From Microbacterium terregens (GTDB taxonomy: Bacteria > Pseudomonadota > Alphaproteobacteria > Sphingomonadales > Sphingomonadaceae), in contig NZ_BSEX01000006.1 in assembly GCF_027922045.1 (NCBI RefSeq), positions 866,709-922,389 of the forward strand: DNA of 55,681 nucleotides, in the 5' to 3' direction. Shown one piece after another: positions 8,290-15,171 of the stretch. Within the stretch, counting starts at the first letter, position 1, and the number at the start of each line of letters is the position of its first letter. A model generated the notes under the pieces. The model was given only the letters and a program-made list of their open reading frames with translations, was not told where the DNA came from and searched no databases. The translations under genes were made by a program, and so were the position numbers.

Positions 8290-8400
8290 ATGTCGACCCG
8301 TCTCCAGACGCTGCAGTTCAGCTTCGCTTCGCTCGTCGCCGCCGTCGCCTTCGCCTCGCTGACGATCAGCGCCGCCGCATCGGTCGTCCCGGTCGCCTGA
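8290..8400 (+). CDS. Tiny hydrophobic protein (36 aa) behind sigma-54 promoter
   Basis: A 36-aa ORF beginning MSTRLQTLQFSFASL with one hydrophobic segment from about residue 10 to the end (Ala/Val/Ser/Phe-rich). It looks like a single membrane helix or an uncleaved signal-like peptide. AGGGAG at 8276-8281 lies eight bases before the ATG, and the gene starts 50 bases after a strong sigma-54 promoter, so expression is plausible. No family is recognised with confidence; small proteins of this look occur in other sphingomonads, as far as I recall. A membrane stress peptide or a leader peptide are both possible. Confidence 0.6.
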   Translation: MSTRLQTLQFSFASLVAAVAFASLTISAAASVVPVA

Positions 8401-8411
8401 CCGGGACAGCT

Positions 8412-8429
8412 TCTCCTTCGAACCGGAGA
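8412..8429 (+). promoter_or_regulatory. Hairpin that may hide the ribosome site of the 30-aa ORF
   Basis: TCTCC (8412-8416) can pair with GGAGA (8425-8429) across an eight-base loop TTCGAACC. The paired GGAGA is the ribosome binding site of the ORF at 8436, so translation of the second small ORF may depend on passage of ribosomes through the first. The stem is only five base pairs. Confidence 0.35.
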
Positions 8430-8435
8430 CCTGCC

Positions 8436-8528
8436 ATGCGCCCCTTTTTCATCGCGCTCGCATCCTTCGTCACCACCGCCACGGTGATCGTCGCGACCAG
8501 CGTGCCCTTCACCGGCGGCATCGCCTGA
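8436..8528 (+). CDS. Tiny hydrophobic protein (30 aa)
   Basis: A 30-aa ORF, MRPFFIALASFVTTATVIVAT followed by SVPFTGGIA: one hydrophobic helix of about 20 residues with a basic N-terminus. GGAGA at 8425-8429 precedes the ATG by six bases. It begins 35 bases after the 36-aa ORF and probably shares its sigma-54 transcript. The bases AACCGGAGACCTGCC just before the ATG recur exactly before the aldo-keto reductase gene at 36,241-36,255. The function is unknown; short hydrophobic peptides of this kind can be membrane stress proteins or type I toxins. It is too short to exclude chance. Confidence 0.5.
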   Translation: MRPFFIALASFVTTATVIVATSVPFTGGIA

Positions 8529-8553
8529 CGCGAACCCGTCTTTGCGCCCGCCC

Positions 8554-8638
8554 CTTGTTCCGTCTCCGCAACGACCCTTAGGGTGTGCCGGGGAGCCAAG
8601 CCGCCGCTCAGCGGTTCTCCAGGACGGAAAGCAGCAAG
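8554..8638 (+). ncRNA. Possible structured leader RNA upstream of the YbhB-like gene
   Basis: The segment folds by eye into a closed three-way junction. The outer stem pairs CTTG (8554-8557) with CAAG (8635-8638) and TTCCGTC (8558-8564) with GACGGAA (8623-8629), leaving AGCAG unpaired on one side. Inside are ACCC-TTA-GGGT (8574-8584) and GGGGAGCC (8590-8597) paired with GGTTCTCC (8613-8620). The 3' strand touches the AGAGGAA ribosome site of the gene starting at 8649, so folding could gate its translation. I do not recognise it as a known riboswitch class. Confidence 0.45.
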
Positions 8639-8648
8639 AGGAACTGGG

Positions 8649-9266
8649 ATGCTCGAACATCTACCACGCTGGCTCGGTGCGCTCCTGCACGACGTGCGCG
8701 CCGGGGCGAGCAAGCTCACCATCGTGGACCCGGCGCTCGGCGACTTCGCCGCGCTGAACCTCGCGAGCCCGGCCTTTGCCGATGGCGCGCGGCTGCCGGA
8801 ACGCTTCACCGCCGACGGCACCGGCGTGTCGCCGCCGCTCTACTGGACGGGCGTCCCGGCCGGCACCGAGTCGCTCGCGCTGGTGGTGGAGGATCCCGAC
8901 GCCCCCGCCGCCCAGCCGCTGGTGCACGCGATCGTCTGGGGCATGCCGCCCTCGACCGACCAGCTGCGCGAGGGTGCGATCCAGGCGGATGGCGACGGCG
9001 CGCTCGACGGCAGCGACGTCGGCCGCAACAGCTATCTGCGTGAAGGCTGGCTGCCGCCCGATCCACCGAGCGGCCATGGCGAGCATCGCTATGTCTTCCA
9101 GCTGTTCGCGCTCGGGCCGGGCGAGGATCTCGATCCCACTCCCGGCCGTGGCGCCGTCGTCCATGCCATGGCCGGCCGCGTGCTCGCCGCCGGCCTGCTG
9201 ACCGCCACCTATTCGCGCGACGAACCCGCCGACATCGGCCCGGTCGGAAGCGCGGTGCCCGCCTGA
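8649..9266 (+). CDS. YbhB/YbcL family protein (PEBP, Raf-kinase-inhibitor-like)
   Basis: 205-aa protein of the bacterial phosphatidylethanolamine-binding protein family. Visible signatures are FTADGTGVSPPLYWTGVP, then LALVVEDPDAP, HAIVWGMP, and later YLREGWLPPDPPSGHGEHRYVFQLFAL. These form the conserved anion-binding pocket (D-P-D-A-P and G-H-x-HRY). The N-terminal 35 residues (MLEHLPRWLGALLHDVRAG) are an extension compared with the E. coli proteins, without a signal peptide. The ATG at 8649 follows AGAGGAA at about 8637-8643. The role in bacteria is not well defined. A structured leader (8554-8638) and a sigma-54 transcript may both reach into this gene. Confidence 0.88.
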   Translation: MLEHLPRWLGALLHDVRAGASKLTIVDPALGDFAALNLASPAFADGARLPERFTADGTGVSPPLYWTGVPAGTESLALVVEDPDAPAAQPLVHAIVWGMPPSTDQLREGAIQADGDGALDGSDVGRNSYLREGWLPPDPPSGHGEHRYVFQLFALGPGEDLDPTPGRGAVVHAMAGRVLAAGLLTATYSRDEPADIGPVGSAVPA

Positions 9267-9273
9267 ACCCCAC

Positions 9274-9358
9274 GTGTCCCCGCGCAGGCGGGGACCCAGG
9301 GCCAACCAGAACACACGGCAGCGCGTGTAACCCTGGGCTCCCGCTTTCGCGGGAGCAC
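9274..9358. repeat. Pair of family B palindromes facing each other
   Basis: Two family B units lie back to back after the YbhB-like gene: GTCCCCGCGCAGGCGGGGAC followed by CCAGGGCCA at about 9274-9304, and in inverse orientation CCCTGGGCTCCCGC-TTTC-GCGGGAGCAC at 9331-9358. Each forms its own hairpin, and the pair (CCCAGGGC versus CCCTGGG) can also pair with each other. They sit between convergent genes and may act as bidirectional transcript ends. Confidence 0.75.
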
Positions 9359-9370
9359 GGGCGGACGCGC

Positions 9371-10222
9371 TTACCCGTTGACGATCGTACCGCCGTTCGG
9401 GTGCAGCACCTGCCCCGACATGTAGCTCGCATCCTCGCACGCCAGGAACAGGAAGGACGGCGCCACCTCATTGGGCTCGCCGCGCCGACCCATCGGCGTC
9501 GATTCGCCAAAGCTCTCCAGCTTCTCCGGCGTCGCGCCGCCCGAGGGATTGAGCGGCGTCCAGATCGGCCCCGGCGCCACCGCGTTCACGCGGATGCCCT
9601 TTTCGATCAGGTTTTCCGACAGGCTACGGGTGAAGGCAGTGATCGCCCCCTTGGTGGACGAATAGTCCAGCAGCTCCTTCGACCCCTGGTACATGGTGAC
9701 GGAGGTGCAGTTCACGATCGCCGCGCCCGGCTTCAGGTGCGGCATCGCCGCCTGCACCAGGAAGAACATGCCGAAGATGTTGGTCTGGAAGGTGCGGCGC
9801 AGCTGCTCCTCGGTGATGTCGGTGATCTCCTTGTCGGCATGCTGCTCGCCGGCATTGTTCACCAGTACGTCGAGCTTGCCGAACTCGGCGATCACCTGCG
9901 CCACCGCCTGCTCGCAAAACGCCTTGTCGCCGACGTCGCCGGCGATGGTGAGCGCGCGCCGGCCCTCGCCCCGCACGATCTCCGCGGTCTTCTCGGCATC
10001 GTCATGCTCGCACAGATAAACGATCGCGACGTCCGCGCCCTCGCGCGCATAGAGCGCCGCCACCGCACGGCCGATGCCGCTGTCGGCGCCCGTGACGATC
10101 GCCACCTTGTCCTTCAGCCGCCCGGAGCCGGGATAGCGCGGCGTCCAGTCGGGCTTGTCATCCATCCGGCTCTCATGGCCGGGCAGCGCATCCTCATGGA
10201 TCATCGGGTCGAAGTCGCTCAT
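9371..10222 (-). CDS. SDR family oxidoreductase, general stress type
   Basis: 283-aa short-chain dehydrogenase with the Rossmann motif TGADSGIG at residues 44-51, the NNAG strand, and the catalytic pair Y187/K191 (YSSTK). The N-terminal extension of about 35 residues ending in PRYPGSGRLKDKVAIVTG is typical of the YhdF/YhxC/YghA branch, often found in general stress regulons. The substrate is unknown; NADP-linked reduction of aldehydes or sugars is plausible. A sigma-EcfG type promoter lies 38-62 bases upstream (10,260-10,284), supporting general stress control. It is monocistronic, with a family C repeat between it and the GST gene. Confidence 0.9.
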   Translation of the reverse strand: MSDFDPMIHEDALPGHESRMDDKPDWTPRYPGSGRLKDKVAIVTGADSGIGRAVAALYAREGADVAIVYLCEHDDAEKTAEIVRGEGRRALTIAGDVGDKAFCEQAVAQVIAEFGKLDVLVNNAGEQHADKEITDITEEQLRRTFQTNIFGMFFLVQAAMPHLKPGAAIVNCTSVTMYQGSKELLDYSSTKGAITAFTRSLSENLIEKGIRVNAVAPGPIWTPLNPSGGATPEKLESFGESTPMGRRGEPNEVAPSFLFLACEDASYMSGQVLHPNGGTIVNG

Positions 10223-10259
10223 CGCGGAAGGCCTTTTCGTCTCTGGGGGTTAGCCGGAG

Positions 10260-10284
10260 AACGGGAGGCCGCAGCCGATGTTCC
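10260..10284 (-). promoter_or_regulatory. Sigma-EcfG (general stress response) promoter
   Basis: On the minus strand the sequence reads GGAAC, then 16 bases, then CGTT, an exact match to the alphaproteobacterial EcfG consensus GGAAC-N16/17-CGTT. The -35 element is at 10,280-10,284 and the -10 at 10,260-10,263. The predicted start falls about 30 bases before the ATG of the SDR gene at 10,222. Confidence 0.75.
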
Positions 10285-10327
10285 GACGTGGTCGCCTCGG
10301 CCCGATTGCCCCTTACGCCCACCCCGT

Positions 10328-10438
10328 TTGTCTCGAGTAGGGATCGAGCCCGTCGAGAGCCCGTATCGAGAGAGCCACAACAACCGGTCTCTCGATACGC
10401 CGTCTCGACGAGCTCGACGGCTACTCGAGACGAACGGA
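10328..10438. repeat. Family C intergenic inverted repeat, copy 2
   Basis: About 110 bases with complementary edges, GTTTGTCTCGAGTAG on the left and CTACTCGAGACGAAC on the right, and inner facing arms CCCGTATCGAGAGA and TCTCTCGATACG. This copy is the most symmetric of the three and could form a long cruciform or RNA hairpin. It lies between two minus-strand genes (GST and SDR), upstream of the SDR promoter. Confidence 0.75.
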
Positions 10439-10480
10439 AGAAGGTGAGGATTCGACGCTCGTTCTGAACGTCGGGCGACC

Positions 10481-11152
10481 CTACAGGTCGAGCTTTTCGT
10501 AATCCGGCGGCGGCGCCACGCCCTCCATCCGCTCGGCAAGCAGCGGGCGGAAGCTCGGGCGGCTCTTCATGCCCACGTACCAGCGCTTGGCCGTCGTGTG
10601 CGTCTTCCAGTCGATCCCGCCCAGATAGTCCGCGACAGAGATCTGCGCCGCGGCCGCCAGATCGGCCAGGCTCATCGTCGCCCCGCCCAGCCAAGCGCGG
10701 TGGTCGAGCAGATAGTCGATGTAGTCGAGATGCTCGACCGCCGCCTTCATCGCGTCGCGCAGCGCGCGCGTGTCGGGCGGCAGGCGATGGACGATGCGCT
10801 TCTCCATCCGCTCCAGCAGCAGCGGCCCGGTGATCTCGCGGAAGAAATGCGTGTCGAACCAGGTGACGAGCCGGCGGATCTCCGCCCGGTCGGCCGCGGT
10901 GCCGTTCAGCATCGCCGCCTTGTCGACCGTCTCCTCGAAATATTCGCAGATCGCCATCGAATCGATCAGCGTGACGCCGCGCTCGACATCCACCATCACC
11001 GGCGTCTGCCCGGCAGGGTTCAGGTCGAGGAACTCGTCGCGGCGCGCCCAGGGCGACTCGCGCACGGGTTCATAACCGACGCCCTTTTCCGACAAGAGCA
11101 GGCGGACCTTGCGCGAAAAGGGACACAGCGGGAATTGCAGGAGCTGCCACAT
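10481..11152 (-). CDS. Glutathione S-transferase family protein
   Basis: 223-aa GST-fold protein. The N-terminal thioredoxin-like domain starts MWQLLQFPLCPFSRKVRLLL; Cys10 in the CPFS motif is placed as the active-site cysteine. It continues with NPAGQTPVMVD (cis-Pro loop) and IDSMAICEYFEE (the glutathione gamma-glutamyl site). The C-terminal all-helical domain includes AWLGGATMSLADLAAAAQISVADYLG. The Cys-type active site suggests a thiol-transferase or reductive GST rather than a conjugating one. No good ribosome site is visible, but the ATG at 11,152 gives the standard N-terminus. It is divergent from the DUF457-like gene. Confidence 0.88.
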   Translation of the reverse strand: MWQLLQFPLCPFSRKVRLLLSEKGVGYEPVRESPWARRDEFLDLNPAGQTPVMVDVERGVTLIDSMAICEYFEETVDKAAMLNGTAADRAEIRRLVTWFDTHFFREITGPLLLERMEKRIVHRLPPDTRALRDAMKAAVEHLDYIDYLLDHRAWLGGATMSLADLAAAAQISVADYLGGIDWKTHTTAKRWYVGMKSRPSFRPLLAERMEGVAPPPDYEKLDL

Positions 11153-11216
11153 GGCTTTGCTGTTAGGCGGGCGGGCACGCGGGCGGAAGGGGCTTGATGC
11201 AGGACAGGCATAGAGA

Positions 11217-11774
11217 ATGACGGCAGTGCTGTGGCTTGCAGGGGCGATCCTGCTGGCGGAAGTGTCGCGCCACCGTGCCGCCTGCGCCGGCGCGGTGCTG
11301 CTCGCCTGCCTGTCGGGCACGACATTGCCCGACCTCGACCTCTCGCTGGGCCTGGTCCACCGCAGCATCCTCACCCACGGGCCGCTGCTGCCGGCCCTGC
11401 TGCTGCTCGGGCCGCCTCGCTGGCGAGCCGCGGCGGCGGGGCTCGCGCTCGGCATCGGCCTGCACGTCGCGGCCGACACCTTTCCCAACGCCATGACCGG
11501 CTATGCGACGGTGAAGCTGCCGTTCGCCGGCTCGATCGGCGCCACCGCCTCCTACCTCTGGCTCGCCGCCAACGCGCTCGCGCTCACCATCGCCGGCGGA
11601 ATGCTGCTGGCGCGCGAGTTCCCGCCCAGGTGGCTGGCGGCGCTACTGGCGAGCAGCGCCGCGATTGGCATCGCCTATCTGTTCGTCACCGACGGCGGCT
11701 GGCCGGCGCTGGGCGTCTACGCCGCCTTCGGCTGGCTCGCCGTCCGCCAGCGCAAGCAGGCGCGGATCGGCTGA
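11217..11774 (+). CDS. DUF457-like membrane-bound metal-dependent hydrolase
   Basis: 185-aa integral membrane protein with about five hydrophobic segments. Residues 38-54 read LPDLDLSLGLVHRSILT followed by H54; the spaced D39, D41, H48 and H54 form the metal-binding signature of the YdjM/DUF457 family of membrane metal-dependent hydrolases. A second cluster, GLHVAADTFPNA, adds His and Asp. The reaction is unknown. The ribosome site is weak. It converges on the SGNH gene with only four bases between the stops. Confidence 0.65.
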   Translation: MTAVLWLAGAILLAEVSRHRAACAGAVLLACLSGTTLPDLDLSLGLVHRSILTHGPLLPALLLLGPPRWRAAAAGLALGIGLHVAADTFPNAMTGYATVKLPFAGSIGATASYLWLAANALALTIAGGMLLAREFPPRWLAALLASSAAIGIAYLFVTDGGWPALGVYAAFGWLAVRQRKQARIG

Positions 11775-11778
11775 CGCC

Positions 11779-12648
11779 TCAGCGGCAGGTGGTGTTCGGC
11801 CGCGTCGCCTCCCACGCCACCGCCTGCAACCGCGCGGCCATGTCGCTGCCGATGCCGAGTTCGATCGCCGAAGCCTCGTCGCGGCCCAGCGTCCGCGGAT
11901 CGCGGCCGGTGATCTCGGCGAACACGATCAGCGCCTCCAGATAATAGCCGTACACGCTCGCGTGATACTGGTCGTAGGACCAGAGCGGCGCCTGGTTGTA
12001 AGCGATGCCGTCATAGGGGTTCGCATCCGCCACCCCGCGCGCGATCGCGCAGTTGAAACCCTCGCCCACCGGCAGCACCCGCGTGCCCGGCCGCACCGTC
12101 GCTGCCCGGTCGTACGCGCGGCGCAGGTCGCGTCCCATGGTCTCGATCGGCTTGCCCTTCCACGGGCTGGGCTTCTGGAACACCAGGTCCGGCCGCGACC
12201 AGGTCGCCATCAGCCGCAGGTCCACCTTGGGATTGCGCGCCGCGAACAGCGCGGACAGGCGCCGCACGCCCTCCACCAGCCCGGCGGGATCGCCCGGCTT
12301 CTCCGGATCGAGGGTGCTGTATTCCTGCAGCACCACATGGTCCCAGGCGCGGTCCAGCCGGTCGCGCCGGTTCTGCCAGTGCCAGTTGAGCGTGCGGCCC
12401 CCGGCCGTCTCCAGCGACACCTGATAGTCGAGCCCGGCCTGGTCCGCGAAGCGCTTGAACAGCGCCGGCACGCCGCCCAGCCCCTCGCCGTTCAAATCGG
12501 TGACCGTGTCGGGACGATATTTCCACGCGGGCGAGTTGGCGCCGAAGGTGAAGCTGTTGCCGACGAACAGGATCGTCTCCGCGCCCGCAGGCGCCGTCCC
12601 CGCCAGCAGCGTTGCCGCCACGATTCCGATCCAGCGTGCGAACTTCAT
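11779..12648 (-). CDS. Secreted SGNH-like hydrolase
   Basis: 289-aa exported protein. A signal peptide (MKFARWIGIVAATLLAGTAPAGA) is followed at once by ILFVGNSFTFG, a GNSF variant of the SGNH/GDSL block I with S32 as nucleophile. A C-terminal DQYHASVYGYYL would supply the Asp and His of the triad. Between them are GGRTLNWHW and VVLQEYSTL, which fit SGNH blocks II and III. Similar proteins are annotated as DUF4886 or SGNH hydrolases; the substrate, perhaps an acylated sugar, is not known. GGGAGAG stands just before the ATG at 12,648. Confidence 0.72.
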   Translation of the reverse strand: MKFARWIGIVAATLLAGTAPAGAETILFVGNSFTFGANSPAWKYRPDTVTDLNGEGLGGVPALFKRFADQAGLDYQVSLETAGGRTLNWHWQNRRDRLDRAWDHVVLQEYSTLDPEKPGDPAGLVEGVRRLSALFAARNPKVDLRLMATWSRPDLVFQKPSPWKGKPIETMGRDLRRAYDRAATVRPGTRVLPVGEGFNCAIARGVADANPYDGIAYNQAPLWSYDQYHASVYGYYLEALIVFAEITGRDPRTLGRDEASAIELGIGSDMAARLQAVAWEATRPNTTCR

Positions 12649-12762
12649 GCGTCTCTCCCGATGCGCCGCCTCTCCGGCCGCCCGCCGCTTCATCGGCATT
12701 CGGCGCGCAACTGCAACCGCCTTCGCACAAGGCGGGAGAAAAGATCCGGCGATGTGGGAGAG

Positions 12763-12836
12763 TGGATGCCCCGCGTGGATTCGAACCACGATTGACGGAG
12801 TCAGAGTCCGTAGTCTTACCATTAGACGACAGGGCA
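12763..12836 (-). tRNA. tRNA-Gln (anticodon CUG)
   Basis: Read on the minus strand, the gene starts TGCCCTG at 12,836 and forms a full cloverleaf. The D arm contains TAATGGTAAGAC. The anticodon stem ACGGA/TCCGT encloses the loop CTCTGAC, giving anticodon CTG (codon CAG). The T arm is CGTGG-TTCGAAT-CCACG, and the acceptor 3' strand is CGGGGCA. The 3' CCA is encoded at 12,763-12,765. The discriminator base is U and the first pair is U1-A72; a weak first pair is usual for glutamine tRNAs, while U73 differs from the G73 of E. coli tRNA-Gln. Confidence 0.95.
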
Positions 12837-13086
12837 ACGTCGTGAGGGCGCGCTGTTAGGGGGCGCGCGCGGCGCGGTCAAGCCTGTTTTCACGCGGATG
12901 CGCGATCGACGCGCCGCGCACGCTCCGGCGACCCCAGCGGGCGCCCCGTCGCGGAACTCGCCGTCGCCGCCGTTCCGGTTCCAGCCTCGCCTTGCCGTTG
13001 CCAGAAGGTTCCGCTAGCTTTTCCGTCAAGCACCGAGCGGCGGATCTCCGCCGTGACGGAACAGAACATAAGAAGAAAGTGACGGC
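12837..13086. other. Spacer between tRNA-Gln and ppx/gppA
   Basis: About 250 GC-rich bases between divergent transcripts: tRNA-Gln on the minus strand and the exopolyphosphatase on the plus strand. I see no gene or repeat-family unit in it. Promoters for both sides must lie here, but I cannot identify them with confidence. Confidence 0.6.
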
Positions 13087-14130
13087 ATGGGGGAATCGAC
13101 CGCCCGGTTGCCGCACCGGCGGGGCGTCGCCCCCGCCCGTTCGGGACCACATGCACCAGCGCAATCGCGCTTTGCCAAGGCACGCCATTTCGCGGCGCTG
13201 GACCTCGGCACCAACAACTGCCGGCTGCTGATCGCGCGGCCGCAAGGATCGGGCTTCGCGGTCGTCGATGCCTTTTCGCGAATCGTGCGACTCGGCGAAG
13301 GGCTTGCGGCGACCGGCCGGCTGAGCGAAGCCGCGATCGAACGCACCATCGCCGCGCTCCGGATCTGCGCCGACAAGCTGCGCCGCCGCAACGTCACCCT
13401 GTCGCGCGCCGTCGCGACCGAGGCGTGCCGGCGCGCGACCAACGGCGCCGACTTCATCCGGCGCGTACATGAGGAGACCGGTATCTTTCTGGACGTGATC
13501 TCGGCCGAGGAGGAGGCCCGCCTCGCCGTGCTCGGCTGCCATGCGCTGCTGGAGCCGGGCGACGGCCCCGCGCTGGTGTTCGACATCGGCGGGGGCTCGA
13601 CCGAACTGGTCCTGCTCGACACCGCGGGGCCGGTCCCCCGGGTCGTGGACTGGCACAGCACCCCCTGGGGCGTGGTGTCGCTGACCGAAAGCCTGGGCGC
13701 CGGCCGCGCCGCGCCGATTGCCAGCGGCGCGTTCGACGCGATGCGCGCCTGCGTGTCCGAAAGCTTCGCACCCTTTGCCGCGCGCCTGCCCGAGGTCACC
13801 GGCCAGCGCCGGCTGCTCGGCACCAGCGGCACCGTGACCACGCTTGCCAGCGTCCACCTCGGGCTCGACAGCTATGATCGCTCGGCGATCGACGGGCTGA
13901 TCGTGCCGGCCGACGCCATGCGCCAGGTCAGCCGCCGGCTCGCCGGGCTGGAGCTCTCCGGCCGCGCCAAGGTGCCCTGCATCGGGCCCGAGCGCGCCGA
14001 TCTGGTGGTGGCCGGCTGCGCCATCCTGGAGGCGATCCTGGACCTGTGGCCGGCCGAGCGCCTCGGCATCGCCGATCGCGGCATCCGCGAGGGGATTTTG
14101 CGCCGCCTGATGCAGGGGCGCTACGCATGA
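13087..14130 (+). CDS. Exopolyphosphatase / pppGpp phosphohydrolase family (Ppx/GppA)
   Basis: 347-aa protein of the ASKHA superfamily. Two glycine-rich phosphate loops are clear: ALDLGTNNCRLLIA near residues 36-49 and the later VFDIGGGSTELVLL. It contains the expected ATEACRRATNG and SAEEEARLAVLG segments between. It is the short, single-module form (E. coli Ppx and GppA are about 500 aa), as is common in alphaproteobacteria. It removes terminal phosphate from polyphosphate or pppGpp; which one cannot be told from sequence. The first 33 residues are basic and poorly conserved, so the true start could be further in. Its stop overlaps the rlmE start by four bases (ATGA). Confidence 0.88.
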   Translation: MGESTARLPHRRGVAPARSGPHAPAQSRFAKARHFAALDLGTNNCRLLIARPQGSGFAVVDAFSRIVRLGEGLAATGRLSEAAIERTIAALRICADKLRRRNVTLSRAVATEACRRATNGADFIRRVHEETGIFLDVISAEEEARLAVLGCHALLEPGDGPALVFDIGGGSTELVLLDTAGPVPRVVDWHSTPWGVVSLTESLGAGRAAPIASGAFDAMRACVSESFAPFAARLPEVTGQRRLLGTSGTVTTLASVHLGLDSYDRSAIDGLIVPADAMRQVSRRLAGLELSGRAKVPCIGPERADLVVAGCAILEAILDLWPAERLGIADRGIREGILRRLMQGRYA

Positions 14131-14807
14131 GGGGCGCACCTCCGGGGCGCCAGCGCGTCCGCACCGCCCGCGGCCGCACCGCGCAATCGACCCGCTGGCT
14201 CGAACGCCAGTTGAACGATCCCTACGTCAAGCGCGCCAAGGCCGAAGGCTATCGCAGCCGCGCCGCCTTCAAGCTGCTGGAGCTCAACGAGCGCTTCCAC
14301 CTGTTGCGCGGCGTCAAGCGCGTGGTCGACCTCGGCATCGCGCCGGGCGGCTGGTCGCAGGTGGTGCGCAAGCTCGCGCCCTCGGCCGCCATCGCCGGCA
14401 TCGACCTCTTGCCCGTCGATCCGATCGACGGCGTCACGATCTTCCAGCTCGACTTCCTCCACGAAACCGCGCCCGACCTCCTGCGCGAGGCGCTGGGCGG
14501 CGAGGCGGACCTGGTGATGTCGGACATGGCGGCCAACACCGTCGGCCATCCCCAGACCGATCACCTGCGCACCATGGCGCTGGTGGAGGCGGGCGTGATG
14601 TTCGCCTGCGAAGTGCTGCGCCCCGGCGGCGCGTTCGTCGCCAAGTCGCTGGCCGGCGGCGCGGACAATGCCCTGATCGCCGAGCTCAAGCGCAACTTCC
14701 AGACCGTGAAGCACGCCAAGCCGCCGGCGAGCCGCAAGGGTTCGTCGGAATGGTATGTGATCGCCCAAGGCTTCAAGGGCCGCGCGAAGGTGGAGCCGGA
14801 GGAGTAG
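14127..14807 (+). CDS. rlmE: 23S rRNA 2'-O-ribose methyltransferase RlmE (FtsJ/RrmJ)
   Basis: 226-aa SAM-dependent methyltransferase for U2552 of 23S rRNA. The basic N-terminus leads to [30 protein letters not shown], the FtsJ signature with the first catalytic Lys. Motif I follows as [14 protein letters not shown], then [12 protein letters not shown] (catalytic Asp), FVAKSLAGG (Lys) and SSEWYVIA (Glu), completing the K-D-K-E tetrad. The start overlaps the ppx/gppA stop by four bases, so the two are translationally coupled; this pairing is common in alphaproteobacteria. Confidence 0.95.
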   Translation: MRGAPPGRQRVRTARGRTAQSTRWLERQLNDPYVKRAKAEGYRSRAAFKLLELNERFHLLRGVKRVVDLGIAPGGWSQVVRKLAPSAAIAGIDLLPVDPIDGVTIFQLDFLHETAPDLLREALGGEADLVMSDMAANTVGHPQTDHLRTMALVEAGVMFACEVLRPGGAFVAKSLAGGADNALIAELKRNFQTVKHAKPPASRKGSSEWYVIAQGFKGRAKVEPEE

Positions 14808-15171
14808 GCGCACGGCAGGCCCGCCGCGAGGGGGGCCTCTCCACTGCCAGCTGGGCATCGTACCCCGGCGAAGGCCGCGCCTTCTGCGAAACGGGCGCCG
14901 CCATCCTCTGGTCACACCCGTATTCCTGCGCAGGCAGGAATCCAGGGCCAAGCAGACCAACGACTTGCGGTGCTTGGAACCCTGGGCTCCTGCCTCCGCA
15001 GGAGCACTGTCAGGGTTTCGCAGATGTCCCGCGTTCGTCGAGGTACAGGTCGGCCCTACCCCGCTGCGCCTGCGGGATCAGGAACTGAAGGACGAGCTCA
15101 CCACCCCTCCGTGTTTCCACGCCTCCGCCCATGCCTTGCCTTCGGCGAGGCGTTGCGCCACTCCCCGGCGC
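14808..15171. other. Repeat-bearing spacer between rlmE and hisC
   Basis: This 364-base spacer has no gene I can support. A degenerate family A unit (GTACCCCGGCGAAGGCCG) is at about 14,860-14,878. Two family B units face each other at 14,921-14,950 (ATTCCTGCGCAGGCAGGAAT) and 14,981-15,006 (GGCTCCTGCCTCCGCAGGAG). The remaining 165 bases before hisC should hold its promoter, but nothing clear stands out. Confidence 0.65.

Noticed and set aside
8590..8640. Similarity of GGACGGAAAGCAGC to the conserved loop of SRP (4.5S) RNA or to the c-di-GMP-I riboswitch core
   Set aside because: The SRP loop needs GGTCAGG-CCGGAAGG-AGCAGCC in one hairpin, and the riboswitch needs its two tetraloop-linked stems; neither set is present. 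It is kept only as an unassigned structure.
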